The notes under the pieces are model-generated. The model was given only the letters and a program-made list of their open reading frames with translations. It did no database searches and was not told the origin of the DNA. From Gemmatimonadota bacterium (GTDB taxonomy: Bacteria > Gemmatimonadota > Gemmatimonadetes > Longimicrobiales > Gaopeijiaceae): a stretch of 64,000 bases of DNA. Position 1 is the stretch's first letter; each line of letters opens with the position of its first letter. The stretch covers positions 23,776-87,775 of the forward strand of contig JAOUPR010000003.1 of NCBI GenBank assembly GCA_029879725.1, in the 5' to 3' direction. Made by a program: the position numbers and the translations under genes. Shown in pieces: positions 32,305-41,158 of this stretch.

Positions 32305-32994
32305 TTACAGTGTGTTGGATGGATCCTGCTGCACGATGATTTCGACGACATCCGCAAGCGGGATCTCCAGATCCCCTGAGAACAGCACCGGTCCCTGGGG
32401 ACCGTATCGCAACCCGTCGACCCGGGTGCGAGTGAAGGTCTGGACCTGAACGGGCTCCCCCGACAGGTCGTTCACATGGAGCTCGTAGCGATACCGGCCG
32501 GGGGCCAACCCGTCCGTCGCGGATCCGAGCTCGATCTCCTGGCGGCCACCGTCGACGGGGCCGACCTGACGAGATCCGACCTTCTCTCCGTTGGCGTCGT
32601 AGATGTCCAGGGTGGCCACGCCCCCCTGTCCCGCCACGCCCACCGTCACGGATTCTCCGGCCGCACCCGTGACGTCGACGGTATCGCCGATCACGAGCAC
32701 GGACTTTCCCAACACGCCCACCGCCGCGGTGTTGTTCAACGCGGTGGCCATGAGTGTATTCGTTTCCGTCTGCGCCTGGATGTTCTCATTCACGTTGATG
32801 AGCTGCTCCAGACTGGAGAACTGCGCCAGCTGAGCCGCGAACTCCTCGGGATTGCTCGGGTTGAGCGGATCCTGATGGCGGAGCTGGGCCACCAGGAGTT
32901 GGAGGAATTCCTCCTTTCCGAGATGCCCCGGCGCCCTCGCGTCCGTCGCCTGGATGGGCTGCCCGTAGGTAGCCGCCATGTCCGTGTAGATCAC
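32305..32994 (-). CDS. flgD: Hook cap protein FlgD
   Basis: Scaffold at the growing hook tip (229 aa). N-terminus LGKEEFLQLLVAQLRHQDPLNPSNPEEFAAQLAQFSSLEQLINVNENI is the FlgD signature; the second half is the FlgD immunoglobulin/tudor-like module (DGGRQEIELGSATDGLAPGRYRYELHVND). The start is the GTG at 32994, supported by AGGAGG 5 nt upstream and a GTGA overlap with the fliK stop. Confidence 0.95.
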   Translation of the reverse strand: MIYTDMAATYGQPIQATDARAPGHLGKEEFLQLLVAQLRHQDPLNPSNPEEFAAQLAQFSSLEQLINVNENIQAQTETNTLMATALNNTAAVGVLGKSVLVIGDTVDVTGAAGESVTVGVAGQGGVATLDIYDANGEKVGSRQVGPVDGGRQEIELGSATDGLAPGRYRYELHVNDLSGEPVQVQTFTRTRVDGLRYGPQGPVLFSGDLEIPLADVVEIIVQQDPSNTL

Positions 32995-34955
32995 CGATTC
33001 CTCCTCTGCTGATCCCTGCGGGACTGCTGAAATTCACCGTCTGCGCCGTACCGGGGATTCCGGCCCTGGCGGGAGGACGGGTCCCCCGTGCCTTCTCGAT
33101 TCCCACTCGTGGGGTCCCCACCCGACAGGAGGGCGCGCATCACTTCCGCGGCCCGGTCGGAGCGACTCCCCATGAATCCACCGGTGTCCGCCTCCGAGCC
33201 GGCGGCGACGCCGTTCACCGCGATCCTTCCGGCGTCGAAGCCACGGGACTCCAGGGTCCGCTGCAGCTCGTCGACGCGGGCACGGAGCTCACGGGCCTGC
33301 ACCGGGTCGGCCATGTCCACCTCGGCCCCCACGAGCCGGTTGGTCAGATCCACGCGGACCTGTTCCGCCGACCCGGCGGTTCCGTCCAGACGGATGGCCA
33401 CCCGGTTGGGCGCGATCCCCTTCAGGAGTTCCCGGGCTTCCATGATCTGGTCGACGCGGGTGAGGGGGTCGGGGCCGGCGACTTCCCGGACCGCATCGGC
33501 CCGCAGGGAGCCCATGTCCCCGGCGCGGGCGAGAAGCTCCGCTGCCGCGGCACGCATCTCCACCGTGCTGCGCCGGGCGGAAGACGCATCGGCCAGGTCG
33601 GCCGCTTGCACCGCCTCCTCACCGGATGGCGACCGCCGGTCCCTCCCCGATCCGTTGGGCGACCCATCACTCCTCCCGGACGTGCCGGCGAGGGTGGGTG
33701 GGGCGTGCAGAGGTGTCCCCGGCGAGGAGCCACCATCGGTGCTCGCCACCGCGGAGCCCGCGAAATGGAGATCCTCGGGACCCCGTACGGACACGACCGG
33801 CGGCGCCGAACGTCGGGGAGTGACCTCCGCGACGGCCGGTGCCGGTGAGCCGGAAGCCGCCAACGAAGGCATGCTGCCGGGTCTCGGCACCCGGGAAACC
33901 CGGGCCGTGGTGGCCACGTCCGCCACCTCCGCCACCCGAGCCACGCGGACCCGGCGATCTTCGGCAACCGGAAGCGCCTCTTCGGCGGACGGCAACTCCA
34001 CATGACCCGGATCCATGGCGCCCAGAGTGTGGAGTCCCTCCTCGCGGGCGACCTTTTGCAGCCGTTCGTACGCCTTCCGATTCCCCCACGAGCCGTCCAC
34101 CATCAGGTCGGCGGCCGCGCCATCCTTGTGGAGGGAATCGAGGGTCCACGTCACCACGGGTCCGGTGCGGGTGCGACCCTGCCCGTAGAGATACCGCTGC
34201 CGGGCCGCGCTACGCGCACCCTCCACCAACTCCACGCGATGTCCGTGCTCCGACGCCATGCGGTCGATGACCCGCTCCAGACGGACCTGGAGGTCCGGGT
34301 CCAGTCGGTCCCAATCGCGGTCGACCCGCTCCACGGACGCGAGTTCGGCGGCTCGGGCACCTTCGGACCCATCGACCTCGCCGACGACCATCTCCGCTTC
34401 GATCGTCTCACCCTCGAGGCTCGCCGAGTCTGCCCGGGCGACCGTGCCGGCCGGGAGGGTCACCACCTCGGAAGCAGCATCGGCGGCCCCCTCGACGGGT
34501 ATGTCCCGGGACTCGGCCGCACGCGTGAGGCCACGGATGCCCGGACGGAGGTCGCTCCCTCCGATCCCGGAAACGTCCACCGGTCCGCGCGCGCCCTCGG
34601 GAAGCGAGGCGGTGCTCAACACCGACTGCGTCCACCCTGCGGGAAGCGTGCGGAACTCCCCACCGACGGCCAGGTCCGGCGCCGCGACGTCCGGCTCGAC
34701 GTCCGGCTCGATGTCCGCCGCGACGTCCGCCGCGAGGGCTCCCTCCGGAGGCGGGACCGTTCCGGATCCACCGAAGACGCCACCTCGATTTCCGGCCGGG
34801 ATGGGGGCACCCCCATTTCCCAGGATCGAAAGAATCAGGTTGGCGAACTCGGGGGATTCCACGGGAGCCGTCTTCGCGGCGCCCGCCTGGGACGTGGGGT
34901 GCGCCAACCCACCCGTCGGGGCCCCCAGGATGAGGGGGAACAGGGACACGATCAT
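32991..34955 (-). CDS. fliK: Hook-length protein FliK with an M15-type peptidase domain
   Basis: The 654-aa protein ends in the FliK hook domain: NRVAIRLDGTAGSAEQVRVDLTNRL, then LRARVDELQRTLESRGFDAGRIAVN (about 525-600). Unlike other FliK proteins it carries, at about 220-322, a DD-/LD-peptidase domain of the M15 (endolysin/CwlK) type: EGARSAARQRYLYGQGRT, then SLHKDGAAADL with H276 and D283, and DPGHVEL with D315 and H318. These match the family motifs SxHxxGxAxD and (D/E)xxH, so zinc ligands and the catalytic acid are intact. Pro/Ala/Ser-rich linkers flank it. Start at the ATG at 34955 (ATGA overlap). The FlgJ of this locus has no hydrolase, so this domain may open the wall. Confidence 0.9.
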   Translation of the reverse strand: MIVSLFPLILGAPTGGLAHPTSQAGAAKTAPVESPEFANLILSILGNGGAPIPAGNRGGVFGGSGTVPPPEGALAADVAADIEPDVEPDVAAPDLAVGGEFRTLPAGWTQSVLSTASLPEGARGPVDVSGIGGSDLRPGIRGLTRAAESRDIPVEGAADAASEVVTLPAGTVARADSASLEGETIEAEMVVGEVDGSEGARAAELASVERVDRDWDRLDPDLQVRLERVIDRMASEHGHRVELVEGARSAARQRYLYGQGRTRTGPVVTWTLDSLHKDGAAADLMVDGSWGNRKAYERLQKVAREEGLHTLGAMDPGHVELPSAEEALPVAEDRRVRVARVAEVADVATTARVSRVPRPGSMPSLAASGSPAPAVAEVTPRRSAPPVVSVRGPEDLHFAGSAVASTDGGSSPGTPLHAPPTLAGTSGRSDGSPNGSGRDRRSPSGEEAVQAADLADASSARRSTVEMRAAAAELLARAGDMGSLRADAVREVAGPDPLTRVDQIMEARELLKGIAPNRVAIRLDGTAGSAEQVRVDLTNRLVGAEVDMADPVQARELRARVDELQRTLESRGFDAGRIAVNGVAAGSEADTGGFMGSRSDRAAEVMRALLSGGDPTSGNREGTGDPSSRQGRNPRYGADGEFQQSRRDQQRRNR

Positions 34956-35536
34956 CACCTACCTCCACGACCTGTGAGAAGCACCCGGCTCAGGGCCGCG
35001 GCGCGGTCCGAGTCGAAGGTGCCGAGTATCTGGGCGGCCTGTCGCTCGCTGAGTTGCAGTAGAACGGCCGACACCTCGGCATCGCTCATTTCCGCCAGGA
35101 CGTCCGACGCGTCGGCGGGCTTCATGGCGGCGAAGATCTTCGCGAGTCTCCGGGTGCCTTCCGCGTTCATCGCCGGCGCCGCTTCTTCCGCGGGCGCCTC
35201 CGGTTCGGTTCCTTCGGCGACCTGCACGCCCTCGTCGGCACCGACGCTCTCCGCGCCCGCCGACAGCGTGTCGGACACCTCGACCTCCGCGTGTCCACCA
35301 TCAGCCACTCCGTCGGCGACGGGCTCTTCCTGGCCCAGGGGGAGCTGGACGGCCCCGTGGTCGTCTCCGGCGGCCATGGCGGCGATCTCCATCTCCGCCT
35401 CGGCGGCGGCGAGCGAGTCCGCCACCATCTTCTCTCTGGCGGCGACGATCTCGTCCTTCAGGCGCATCCCCTGGATGGCGCCACCGGCTCCTGCGCCGAT
35501 GGCCAAACCCACCACGAGGGCAAGGAACATCTTCAT
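34955..35536 (-). CDS. MotE-like MgtE_N-type flagellar protein
   Basis: Membrane-anchored protein (193 aa): an N-terminal helix (FLALVVGLAIGAGAGGAIQG), a coiled coil (about 27-55), an acidic Ala/Glu/Val-rich linker, and a C-terminal helical domain, RRLAKIFAAMKPADASDVLAEMSDAEVSAVLLQLSERQAAQIL. The last part has the MgtE_N pattern seen in MotE, a motility chaperone or MotB-stabilising protein encoded after fliJ in several lineages. Placement between fliJ and fliK supports that. Confidence 0.75.
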   Translation of the reverse strand: MKMFLALVVGLAIGAGAGGAIQGMRLKDEIVAAREKMVADSLAAAEAEMEIAAMAAGDDHGAVQLPLGQEEPVADGVADGGHAEVEVSDTLSAGAESVGADEGVQVAEGTEPEAPAEEAAPAMNAEGTRRLAKIFAAMKPADASDVLAEMSDAEVSAVLLQLSERQAAQILGTFDSDRAAALSRVLLTGRGGR

Positions 35537-36003
35537 GCTTCGTTGTCTCCCTTGGATCCCGTGCCGCTCCGTCCATGGCGGGTCAGAGCGACTTCATCCA
35601 TGGTCTTCTGTTCCAACCGCGTTTGTTCACCGTGCCACTGCTGGAGGCGCCTCTCACGGAGCTGGCCGATGGCGCGCCGCTCCTGTACGGCCTCGTGATA
35701 TCCCTTCATGGACTCCACGACCTGCTCGTCGGCCTTCCGGCACTCGCCGTCCGCGGCGCTGATCCGTGCGTCCACCTGGCCCACCACGTAGGCCAGGTTC
35801 TGGAGGTGCCCCACCGCGCCACCGAGTCCATGGGCGGTGGCCAGGCGCTCGCGCCCGGCCGCCCTCGCCGCCTCGAGATCCTCCCGCGCCGTGCGGGCGG
35901 CATCGGCGTCCATCCGGGCCCGTGCCAGTCCGCGCGCCCTCTCGTTCTCCCGCTCCTCCCGGAGTTCGAGGACCTTCTGGAGGGAAAACCGGAACGCAGC
36001 CAT
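35533..36003 (-). CDS. fliJ: Export apparatus stalk protein FliJ
   Basis: Coiled-coil protein (156 aa) that inserts in the FliI hexamer and links it to FlhA. RFSLQKVLELREERENERARGLARARMDADAARTAREDLEAARAAGRERL is a long antiparallel coiled coil as in FliJ. Its ATG overlaps the fliI stop (ATGA). Confidence 0.88.
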   Translation of the reverse strand: MAAFRFSLQKVLELREERENERARGLARARMDADAARTAREDLEAARAAGRERLATAHGLGGAVGHLQNLAYVVGQVDARISAADGECRKADEQVVESMKGYHEAVQERRAIGQLRERRLQQWHGEQTRLEQKTMDEVALTRHGRSGTGSKGDNEA

Positions 36004-37325
36004 CAGCGGGTACCTCCGTGAGCGGCTTCGGCCAGCGCCAGGAGATGGTCCCGGGTCTCGCCGAAATCCGCGGCATGGTCCGGGCTCTGGCGAAGGAAGT
36101 CGTTGATGGCCGGACGGAGCGCGACGGCCGCGTCCACCACCGGGTCACTCCCTTTCTGGTAGGCACCCACGGAGATCAGGTCCTCCTTCTCCCGGTGGGC
36201 GGCCACCAGCGACGTGAGGCCGTTGGCCGCGTCGCGATGGTCCCGTGATACGATGTGGTCCCGGACCCGGCTGGCGCTCTCCGTGACCTCGATGGCCGGA
36301 AAATGGCTGGCCGAAGCGAGGCGCCGGCTGAGGACGACGTGGCCATCCAGCACCGAACGCACGTGGTCCGCCACCGGTTCGTTGAAGTCGTCGCCCTCCA
36401 CGAGCACCGTGTAGATCCCGGTGATCCCACCCTCGGCACCGTTCCCCGCACGCTCGAGGAGCCTGGGAAGGGCCGCGAACACCGAGGGTGGATATCCCTT
36501 GGTCGTGGGGGGCTCACCCACGGCGAGCCCGATCTCACGCCACGCCATGGCCACCCGGGTGACCGAGTCCACCATGAGAAGCACCTGCTTTCCCTGATCG
36601 CGGAAGTACTCCGCGATGGCCGTGGCCACCAGGGCGCCCCGGGTACGCACCAGAGCCGACTGGTCTCCCGTGGCCACCACCAGGACGGATCGCTCCATCC
36701 CTTCGGCACCCAGGGAATTCTGGATGAAGTCCCGGACTTCCCTGCCGCGCTCACCCAACAGGGCGATCACGTTCACGTCCGCCTGGGCGTGCCGGGCGAT
36801 CATCCCCAGGAGCGTGCTCTTCCCGACGCCGCTCCCCGCGAAGATCCCGATGCGCTGCCCGCGGCCTACGGTGAGCACACCGTCGATGGCCCGCACTCCC
36901 GTGGCCATGGGCTCGTCTATGGGCATGCGATCGAGGGGGTTCGGCGGATCCGCGGACAACGGAACCCTCACGGTCGCGCCCAGGTCGCCGAGGCCGTCCA
37001 TGGGCTGACCCAGGCCGTCCAGCGTGCGCCCCAGGAGGCCGGGACCGACGGCGACGCCGAAGGATCTCCCCATGGGCTCCACCGCGCTTCCCGGATGGAT
37101 CCCCTCGACCTCACCCAGGGGCATGAGAAGGACTCCGCCTTCGTGGAATCCCACCACCTCGGCCATGACGCGCGTGTCGTGGGTCAGGCTCCGCACACGG
37201 CAGAGTTCCCCCATGGCCACGTCGAGTCCCACCGCCTCGATCACCAGGCCCACCACGCGGGTGGCCCTTCCGTACTGGGCGAAGCGGGGAGTCTCCTCCA
37301 CGGATTCCAGGAGCGCCTCAAGCAT
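36003..37325 (-). CDS. fliI: Flagellar export ATPase FliI
   Basis: Hexameric ATPase (440 aa) of the flagellar export system, related to the F1 beta subunit. Walker A GSGVGKST (164-171), Walker B QVLLMVDSVTRVAMAWREIGLAVGEPP, and the family motif LPRLLERAGNGAEGGITGIYTVLVEGDD are intact. The start overlaps fliH by 8 nt. Confidence 0.97.
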   Translation of the reverse strand: MLEALLESVEETPRFAQYGRATRVVGLVIEAVGLDVAMGELCRVRSLTHDTRVMAEVVGFHEGGVLLMPLGEVEGIHPGSAVEPMGRSFGVAVGPGLLGRTLDGLGQPMDGLGDLGATVRVPLSADPPNPLDRMPIDEPMATGVRAIDGVLTVGRGQRIGIFAGSGVGKSTLLGMIARHAQADVNVIALLGERGREVRDFIQNSLGAEGMERSVLVVATGDQSALVRTRGALVATAIAEYFRDQGKQVLLMVDSVTRVAMAWREIGLAVGEPPTTKGYPPSVFAALPRLLERAGNGAEGGITGIYTVLVEGDDFNEPVADHVRSVLDGHVVLSRRLASASHFPAIEVTESASRVRDHIVSRDHRDAANGLTSLVAAHREKEDLISVGAYQKGSDPVVDAAVALRPAINDFLRQSPDHAADFGETRDHLLALAEAAHGGTR

Positions 37326-37950
37326 CGGTCAACACCCGATAGAGGCGTTCCAGGGCCGCGTCGACGCGGCCGTCCACGATGCTGTCGGGACCTTCCACCA
37401 CCACACCGCCGGGAACCACCTCGGGGTCCGGAATCCAGCGGGCGTCCCGTCCACCGGTGGTGTCCTCCGGCGGCATGACACCGTCTTCCAGATTGCCTCC
37501 CAGAAGGCCCAGGTCGGTGGGATGGAGACGGATGCGTAGCCGATGGTCCAGGGGGAACGACGCGATGGACTTGCGCACCAGTTCACGGTACGTGTCCACG
37601 TCTCCGCGAAGCTCTCGACCCACGATGTGACGGGCGATGGCCGTCGACAACGCCACCAGATTGTCCATCAGGTTCTTCTCCCACGTCTCGCGGTGGGCGG
37701 TGACGAGTTGGAGCGTCTCACTCAGGGCATCGAACACGTGCGTGAGGTCCCGTCGCGCCGCCACCCGGGCCGCCTCCTCACCCTCGGCACGGCCGCGGCG
37801 GTAGGTGGCCTCGAGCTCCTTGGCGTGACGATCCTCGCGGATGGCGTCCAACTCCTCCTGGCTCGGGCCCCGCTGGGGCTTGGCTGCCAGGTCGGTGAGG
37901 TCCCATGCCACGTGGGTCATCGTATCGCCGGATTCGGGGGAGGCGCGCAT
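37318..37950 (-). CDS. fliH: ATPase regulator FliH
   Basis: Peripheral protein (210 aa) that binds and regulates FliI. N-terminal tail is followed by a charged coiled coil (EELDAIREDRHAKELEATYRRGRAEGEEAARVAARRD) and a C-terminal FliH domain (LVRKSIASFPLDHRLRIRLHPTDLGLLGG, VEGPDSIVDGRVDAALERLYRVL). An alternative ATG at 37920 (MTHVAWDL) is in frame; neither start has a clear ribosome-binding site. Confidence 0.9.
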   Translation of the reverse strand: MRASPESGDTMTHVAWDLTDLAAKPQRGPSQEELDAIREDRHAKELEATYRRGRAEGEEAARVAARRDLTHVFDALSETLQLVTAHRETWEKNLMDNLVALSTAIARHIVGRELRGDVDTYRELVRKSIASFPLDHRLRIRLHPTDLGLLGGNLEDGVMPPEDTTGGRDARWIPDPEVVPGGVVVEGPDSIVDGRVDAALERLYRVLTDA

Positions 37951-37958
37951 GGATATCG

Positions 37959-39005
37959 TCAGGCCACGATGGCGTCGTCGCTGCCGCCGATGAAGATCTC
38001 ACCGGCCTCTTCCAACGCACGCGCCTGCTTGACGATGTTGGCCTGCGCCGCTTCGATGTCGCTGACGCGTGCCGGTCCGAGGAATTCCATCTCCTCGAGA
38101 AGCGAATCGCGCGCCCGGGAGGACATGGAGCCGAGGATCTTCTCCCGGAGCCCGTCCGTGGCCAGCTTGAGCGCCAGTGACAGCTCGCGGGTATCCACGT
38201 CCCGGAGAAGACGCACGATCCCCTTGTCGTCGAGCTTGACCACGTCCTCGAAGACGAACATCAGGTTCTTGATCTGCTCCGAGAGATCCATGTCCACCTC
38301 GGCGACACCATCCAGGAGCTCCTTCTCCAGGCCCGCGGCAAGGAGGTTCAGCACCTCCGCGACCGCGGCGGGCCCACCCGCCAGTGATCCGTCGCCGCTC
38401 ATCGACAGCGCCGCGTCGGATCCCACCGACTCCTGGATCACCGAAAGGATGTCGGGCATGACCTTTTCCATGCGTGCCATCCGCAGGAGGATGTCGCTCC
38501 CCTTCGTGGGCTCCATCTCACGCAGGATGGCTGCCGTCTGATCCGGATTCAGGAACGCCAGGATCAGGGAGATCGTCTGGGGATGCTCGTTGCGGATGAT
38601 GGCCGTGAGTTGCTGCGGGTCGGCGTTGCGGAGATGGGTGAGTGAGAGATGGTCGCTGAGCTGAGACTCGATGCGTTTCAGGACCTGTGCGGCCTTGGAA
38701 GGACCGAAGGCCTTCTCCAGGATCCGCCGCGCGAAGTCCACGCCGCCGGATGCCAATGAGAACGCCGCCTCTTCCGTCTTCTGCCACTCCGCCAGCACCG
38801 CCTCCACGACGGGGCCGGGAACGCGATCCATCTTGGCGATCTCGAAGGAGATGGCCTCGACTTCCTCCGGATCGAGCCCGTTGGTGATGGCGGCGGAGGC
38901 TTCCTCACCCACCGCCATGAGAAGGATGGCGACCTTCTGGCGTCCGCTGAGATGCTCGACTTCGAGCGCCCGCTTGTCGACCCTCTCGAGTGCCGTCGAC
39001 GCCAT
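37959..39005 (-). CDS. fliG: Rotor protein FliG
   Basis: C-ring protein (348 aa) where torque is generated. N-terminal LSGRQKVAILLMAVGEEASAAI binds FliF, the EHPQT motif is at 140-144, and the C-terminal domain with LMFVFEDVVKLDDKGIVRLLRDVDTRELSLALK carries the charged helix facing MotA. Starts 1 nt after fliF ends. Confidence 0.97.
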   Translation of the reverse strand: MASTALERVDKRALEVEHLSGRQKVAILLMAVGEEASAAITNGLDPEEVEAISFEIAKMDRVPGPVVEAVLAEWQKTEEAAFSLASGGVDFARRILEKAFGPSKAAQVLKRIESQLSDHLSLTHLRNADPQQLTAIIRNEHPQTISLILAFLNPDQTAAILREMEPTKGSDILLRMARMEKVMPDILSVIQESVGSDAALSMSGDGSLAGGPAAVAEVLNLLAAGLEKELLDGVAEVDMDLSEQIKNLMFVFEDVVKLDDKGIVRLLRDVDTRELSLALKLATDGLREKILGSMSSRARDSLLEEMEFLGPARVSDIEAAQANIVKQARALEEAGEIFIGGSDDAIVA

Positions 39006-39006
39006 G

Positions 39007-40476
39007 TCAGGCCTCCTTCATCCAGGCGCGAATCACCTTGGCCGTCATCTGCGGATCCACGATCTGATACTGCTGCCGGACCGGCTTGGCCGGGACGGCG
39101 TCCGGAACGGGAAGCTTCCCCGGCTCGTCGCTCGCCGGCATCCTCATGTCCTCCACCCGGGTGACCGGGCCGACCGGAATGGCCTTGAAGGACGCGAGCA
39201 CCCGGGTGCCCAGGAAGAACGCCACCAACAGTCCGGAGAGCGCGATCAGCGGACGCTGGAGGGCCTGCAACAGCGCGAAGATGTCGATCCCTTCCGGCGG
39301 GAGAGCTTCCGGCATCCCCTCGAAGGGCATGCTCACCACGGAGATCGCGTCCCCCCGGTCGTTGGAGACACCCACCGCGTTCCTCACCAGCGCCTCCACC
39401 CGCTGCATCTCCTGCTGAGTCCTGGCCGAGAAGGTCACCGTTCCGTCCGCCCCTTCGGAGCGACGATCGTTCACCACCACGGCCACGGTCATCCGCTCCA
39501 GGCGGGCACCGCCGCGGCTGAGCGTCTCCACCGAATGCGCGGTCTCGAACACGGTGTTCGAGGTCACGGAGCTCGCGCCCTCCAGGTCTTCCTCACCGGG
39601 AGTGATCTCGGAGCGGTCCTCGGAGACGATGGTCTGGAGGTCCGGGTTCACGTCCTGGACCGTACGGTCGATCTGGTCGAAGTTCAGGTCCGCGGCCACC
39701 TGGATGGACACGTTCCCGACGCCCACCATCTGCTCCACCATCCGTTGAGCCTTGGTCTCGAGATAGTTCTCGATCTGGCTGCGGATCTGGAGTTGGCGCG
39801 ACGAGAGGGCCACCCCGTCCTCACCATCGGGGTTGGACAGGAGTCTTCCACGATCGTCCAGGACGGTGACGTTCTCGGGGGCCAGAGCCTCCACGGAGCT
39901 GGCGACCAGGAACTGGATCCCCTCCACCACGGAGTCGTCGGGCCGGAGCCCGGCGCTGTGCGCCACCACCACCGATGCCTCCGACGCCCGGTCGGCTCCT
40001 CTCAGGAAGGAGGACTCCTGGATGGCGAGGTGCACCTGCACGGACTCCACTCCACGCATCCTGCCGATGGTGCGCTCCAACTCTCCCTCCAGGGCGCGAC
40101 GATAGTTCACGCGCTGGGTGAAGTCGGTCATCCCCCAGGAGGGCTCGTCGAAGATCTCGAACCCAGGACGTTCGCCCGGGGTGATGATCCCTTCCGCCGC
40201 CAGGAGCACCCGTGCCCGCGGCGCCTCCTCTTCCGCGACCACGATCTCGCTTCCGCCCCGCTCGAGGCGGTACTCGATCCCGCCCTCGTCCAGGCGCTGG
40301 GTCGCTTCGTTGATGGTTTCGAAGGGGACGCCGCTCACGATGGGCACCCACTCCGAGGACATCCCCCACTGCGCGAAGCCGAAGATGACGGCGAACGCAC
40401 CCAGGCCGACCGCGGCGATGAGGGTGCGCTGGCTGCCTCCGGCCCTTCCTACGAGCTCTGCTATGGATTCGGGCAT
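39007..40476 (-). CDS. fliF: MS-ring protein FliF
   Basis: Inner-membrane ring (489 aa). Two membrane helices (TLIAAVGLGAFAVIFGFAQW near 18-37 and LIALSGLLVAFFLGTRVLA near 410-430) flank a large periplasmic part with the ring-building domains (WVPIVSGVPFETINEATQRLDEGGIEYRL; SVQVHLAIQESSFLRGADRASEASVVV). The C-terminal tail (QMTAKVIRAWMKEA) is the FliG-binding end. Confidence 0.97.
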   Translation of the reverse strand: MPESIAELVGRAGGSQRTLIAAVGLGAFAVIFGFAQWGMSSEWVPIVSGVPFETINEATQRLDEGGIEYRLERGGSEIVVAEEEAPRARVLLAAEGIITPGERPGFEIFDEPSWGMTDFTQRVNYRRALEGELERTIGRMRGVESVQVHLAIQESSFLRGADRASEASVVVAHSAGLRPDDSVVEGIQFLVASSVEALAPENVTVLDDRGRLLSNPDGEDGVALSSRQLQIRSQIENYLETKAQRMVEQMVGVGNVSIQVAADLNFDQIDRTVQDVNPDLQTIVSEDRSEITPGEEDLEGASSVTSNTVFETAHSVETLSRGGARLERMTVAVVVNDRRSEGADGTVTFSARTQQEMQRVEALVRNAVGVSNDRGDAISVVSMPFEGMPEALPPEGIDIFALLQALQRPLIALSGLLVAFFLGTRVLASFKAIPVGPVTRVEDMRMPASDEPGKLPVPDAVPAKPVRQQYQIVDPQMTAKVIRAWMKEA

Positions 40477-40482
40477 GGGGGA

Positions 40483-40803
40483 TCAGGCCTGCATCTGGAT
40501 CACCGAGCGATACGCGTCGGTGAGCTTGTTTCGGATTTCGATGAGCATGTCCAGGGCGATCCCGGCCTCTTCGGCCGCGGCCATCACGTCGTGGATTTCC
40601 ACGGGCTCTCCTCGTAGGAATGAACCGATGGCGTCCTGCGATCGGGTCTGGAGCTCCTGGACGTCGCCCAGGGCCTGCTTCAGGGTGTCGGCGAACGAGG
40701 GCTGGTCGCCCTCGATTCCACCGAGCTTCATCCGAATGGACCCGCGGTCCTGGACGAGCGCGGTGTGCGCCAGGCGGGCACCTACCGATCCGATGGCCGC
40801 CAT
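40483..40803 (-). CDS. fliE: Hook-basal body protein FliE
   Basis: Joins the MS ring and the rod (106 aa). SFADTLKQALGDVQELQTRSQDAIGSFLRGEPVEIHDVMAAAEEAGIALDMLIEIRNKLTDAYRSVIQMQ is the full FliE pattern. Overlaps the preceding small gene by 1 nt and precedes fliF, as usual. Confidence 0.95.
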   Translation of the reverse strand: MAAIGSVGARLAHTALVQDRGSIRMKLGGIEGDQPSFADTLKQALGDVQELQTRSQDAIGSFLRGEPVEIHDVMAAAEEAGIALDMLIEIRNKLTDAYRSVIQMQA

Positions 40804-41144
40804 CAGACCCTCAGGTCCACGCGGCCACCCACGATCCCGCCGGGAGTGGCGCCACCGCGGCCGGGTCCGTAGGTGAGCGGGCCCATGGACCGCGCGCGAG
40901 CGAAGAACGTCCGCTCCTCGGAGGTGAGCACGCTCCAGAGTGCCGGATCCGTACCCTCCGGAGCCTGGGCCGAAAGCGACGGCGCCGCGCGCCGTGGCGC
41001 CGCCGTTTGGTGGATGGCCTCGGCGGGCGTCTGGACGGACGGGCTCCTCCCCTGCTGGGGAGCCTCCTCGGTTCCGGCGGGCCTGCGAAGCCCCGGCAGT
41101 ACCGTGGGAGTCCCGTATGCGTTGCTGATTCCGTTGATGGTCAT
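40803..41144 (-). CDS. Uncharacterised small protein between flgC and fliE
   Basis: I do not recognise this 113-aa protein. The first 65 residues are Pro/Ala/Gln-rich and look disordered. The ending PALWSVLTSEERTFFARARSMGPLTYGPG (about 67-95) is more ordered and could be a helix followed by a conserved loop; the last residues are GGIVGGRVDLRV. No signal peptide or membrane helix. It lies inside the flgB-flgC-fliE unit and overlaps fliE by 1 nt, so it is likely made with the rod proteins. Disordered start and short helical end would suit an export substrate or rod-assembly factor. Confidence 0.6.
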   Translation of the reverse strand: MTINGISNAYGTPTVLPGLRRPAGTEEAPQQGRSPSVQTPAEAIHQTAAPRRAAPSLSAQAPEGTDPALWSVLTSEERTFFARARSMGPLTYGPGRGGATPGGIVGGRVDLRV

Positions 41145-41158
41145 GGTTCCCTGGTCCG

